Origin: CAZWKQ01 sp964634005
GTDB lineage: Bacteria; Bacteroidota; Bacteroidia; Bacteroidales; JACABE01
DNA: 24,012 nt
Direction of reading: 5' to 3'
Assembly: GCA_964634005.1 (NCBI GenBank)
Contig: CAZWKQ010000026.1
Coordinates: 1 to 24,012, forward strand
Shown: positions 22,725-24,012 of the stretch, piece after piece
How positions within the stretch are numbered: position 1 is the stretch's first letter
Layout: each line of letters opens with the position of its first letter
Program-made: the position numbers and the translations under genes
The notes under the pieces: generated by a model
The model's database searches: none
Told to the model about the DNA's origin: nothing
Seen by the model: the letters and a program-made list of their open reading frames with translations, nothing else

Positions 22725-23963
22725 GGCAACAACCCTAAGAAACCACATTGCAAGAATATAGATTGATAGATAAATGAAAAAAATAGCAATAATAGCAGGG
22801 TTACTATCAGGATTACTATTTGGGATTGCAACTCCATTTAGTAAGTTATTATTGACAAATTTAAACTCTTTTCAATTAGCTGGATTACTATACATTGGAG
22901 CTGGGATAGCTATGATTCCAGCAATAATGAAAACAGGTAGCCAGATTAGATTACTTTTCAATAAAAATAATTTAATTCGGACACTTGGAATAATCTTGTT
23001 TGGTGGATTATTGGGACCATTATTACTATTAATTGGGTTACGTGCCGCTGATGCAGCATCAGTTTCAATTTGGTTAAATATGGAACTTGTTGCAACCGCA
23101 ATTTTAGGTGTTTTGATATTTAAGGATAGCCTTGATAAATTGACTTGGATTGGTGTAACTTTGACAGTTTGTGCTGGAGTTATTACATCATTTGGCGAAG
23201 GTGTTAGCGGATTGACTTCTGCTTTATTGATAACAGCCGCTTGTTTTTGTTGGGGCGTAGACAATCACTTGACAGCTTTAACTGACGGTGCAACTCCTCA
23301 AGCGGTAACGTTTGTGAAAGGGATAATGGCAGGATTAGTTAATCTTATAATTGGTATTTCAATAGCAGACAAACCTTTCTTGATTGATGCTAATATTTTG
23401 GGAGCTTTGATTGTTGGTGGGTTTTCTTATGGATTAAGCATTGTACTTTATGTTACTTCTGCTCAGAATATTGGAGCAACAAGAGGACAAATCTTATTTT
23501 CGACAGCACCTTTATGGGGTGTGATTTTATCATATATATTTTTCAAGGATACTTTTCACTGGACACATATAATTTCGATTGCACTTTTAACACTTGCCGT
23601 TGTTGTGATAAATTTAATCACTCATAAACATGAACACCAACATGATGCACTTGAACACATTCATTATCATAAGCATAATGACGGACATCATTACCATATT
23701 CACGAGAATGAAAGCTTAGATACAAATAAAGGACATTCTCATTTACATAAACATGAACCGATAACGCATGTACATCCTCATTATCCGGATTTACATCACA
23801 GACATAAACATTAAAAATGAATATAAAAGGGCAGTTGCCAACACGCGCTAAGCCTCATGGCAGTGAGTTTGTAAGGTATTTCGTTCTCTCTCGCTTGCAA
23901 GTTTGTAACGGGTGACAGAACGCAGACCACGAATTACTGCCACGAAGGCCTAGCGCGGGAACG
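22722..23963 (+). mobile_element. Integron-type gene cassette carrying a DMT transporter
   Basis: The unit runs from a GTT junction (22722) to the next GTT (23963), about 1.24 kb, with one ORF starting 50 nt after the left junction and an attC-like site after its stop. The left end GTTGGCAAC (22722-22730) is the exact reverse complement of GTTGCCAAC (23834-23842), the outer left arm of the attC site. That is the relation expected when a cassette circularises and its attC R' box is rebuilt from its own 5' end. The transporter shares the recombinase's orientation. Confidence 0.75.
22774..23814 (+). CDS. DMT/EamA-family transporter with histidine-rich C-terminal tail
   Basis: 346 residues. About ten membrane helices arranged as two EamA halves (residues ~1-140 and ~145-285); the first half begins AGLLSGLLFGIATPFSKLLL, and LRAADAASVSIWLNMELVATAILG is a typical EamA stretch. 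The tail after ~288 is hydrophilic and extremely rich in histidine (HKHEHQHDALEHIHYHKH, HHYHIHENE, HSHLHKHEP, HPHYPDLHHRHKH). It looks like a cytoplasmic or periplasmic metal-binding tail. Export of a transition metal (Ni, Co, Zn) is a reasonable inference; classical EamA proteins move amino acids or other small metabolites. It is the single gene of an integron-type cassette, starting 50 nt after the junction. No strong own promoter is visible, so it may depend on read-through from the recombinase gene. Confidence 0.85.
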   Translation: MKKIAIIAGLLSGLLFGIATPFSKLLLTNLNSFQLAGLLYIGAGIAMIPAIMKTGSQIRLLFNKNNLIRTLGIILFGGLLGPLLLLIGLRAADAASVSIWLNMELVATAILGVLIFKDSLDKLTWIGVTLTVCAGVITSFGEGVSGLTSALLITAACFCWGVDNHLTALTDGATPQAVTFVKGIMAGLVNLIIGISIADKPFLIDANILGALIVGGFSYGLSIVLYVTSAQNIGATRGQILFSTAPLWGVILSYIFFKDTFHWTHIISIALLTLAVVVINLITHKHEHQHDALEHIHYHKHNDGHHYHIHENESLDTNKGHSHLHKHEPITHVHPHYPDLHHRHKH

Positions 23964-23969
23964 TTATGT
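23834..23969 (+). repeat. attC-like recombination site
   Basis: About 135 nt, beginning 20 nt after the transporter stop. R'' is TTGCCAAC (ending 23842), and R' is GTTATGT at 23963-23969. Between them CGCGCTAAGCCT (23844-23855) pairs with AGGCCTAGCGCG (23946-23957) except for one A-C mismatch. After a 2/3-nt asymmetric gap, TGGCAGT (23858-23864) pairs with ACTGCCA (23936-23942). The spacers next to the core boxes are unequal (1 and 5 nt). A long variable terminal part (about 70 nt) holds a further CGTTCT/AGAACG pair. The site is clearly more GC-rich than its surroundings. Mismatched, asymmetric stems with AAC...GTT ends are the attC hallmark. Confidence 0.75.
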
Positions 23970-24012
23970 GGCATATTAGAAAAAGACAACAGACAGACAA
24001 AATATCTTAATG
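23964..24012 (+). other. Probable 5' end of a second cassette, truncated by window
   Basis: After the GTT junction at 23963 the sequence TTATGTGGCATATT begins a new unit. An ATG occupies the last three bases (24010-24012), about the same distance from its junction as the transporter ATG is from the first junction. If this is a cassette, its own attC should carry an R'' arm containing TGCCACATAAC. The coding part is outside the window. Confidence 0.4.

Noticed and set aside
22681..22730. Left junction hairpin as a complete second attC site
   Set aside because: Only a 5-bp stem is present and no AAC-ended R'' partner at a suitable distance; listed only as a possible attI.

Overview
The window looks like a chromosomal segment of an AT-rich, anaerobic member of the Bacteroidota, most likely order Bacteroidales. 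The indications are a type IX secretion tail on the first gene, a TonB receptor paired with a DUF4249 lipoprotein, promoters of the form TTTG / 19-21 nt / TAnnTTTG, start codons preceded by A-rich leaders instead of Shine-Dalgarno sites, and a phosphate butyryltransferase and butyrate kinase pair suggesting butyrate or branched-chain acid fermentation.

Layout. 1-1349: 3' part of a secreted cyanophycinase-like (S51) protein with a T9SS tail. 1589-3717: ptb and buk, each with its own promoter and separated by a strong terminator. 3725-4390 (minus): secreted protein of unknown function, DUF6973-like. 4464-5526: PTPS/QueD-family enzyme and folE (GTP to pterin or queuosine precursors). 5807-6481: small outer-membrane beta-barrel. 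6608-9904: TonB-dependent receptor and DUF4249 lipoprotein. 10072-12908: purK-purE-MFS transporter operon, ending in a terminator shared with the convergent tRNA-Cys (12927-12997, minus). 13090-15764 (minus): MORN-repeat protein, small secreted CarboxypepD_reg-like protein and TPR protein. 16021-20881: DEAD-box helicase, PBP2 (mrdA) and rodA; the last two are the elongation cell-wall pair.

21241-24012 is the accessory part and the main discovery. A tyrosine recombinase with a duplicated N-terminal domain and no integron-integrase-specific insertion is followed, in the same orientation, by a DMT transporter gene with a histidine-rich tail. That gene sits in a unit with integron gene-cassette architecture. 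The ORF starts about 50 nt after a GTT junction, and its 3' end carries a roughly 135-nt attC-like folded site. The outer R'' arm of that site (GTTGCCAAC) is the exact reverse complement of the cassette's own 5' end (GTTGGCAAC), as expected if the unit once circularised. A second GTT junction near the window end is followed by what looks like the next cassette.

Two further signals are unexplained by the genes. (1) A repeated leader of about 90 bp lies directly upstream of three start codons (TonB receptor, DUF4249 lipoprotein, MORN protein), always in the same orientation relative to the gene. Two copies encode a 23-residue peptide, and the third has its palindromic core inverted. (2) Five TTAAG/TTAAT half-sites at exact 11-bp steps lie upstream of the small secreted protein at 13742-14089, resembling an OmpR/PhoB-type response-regulator array. 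All assignments come from reading the sequence; no database search was run.
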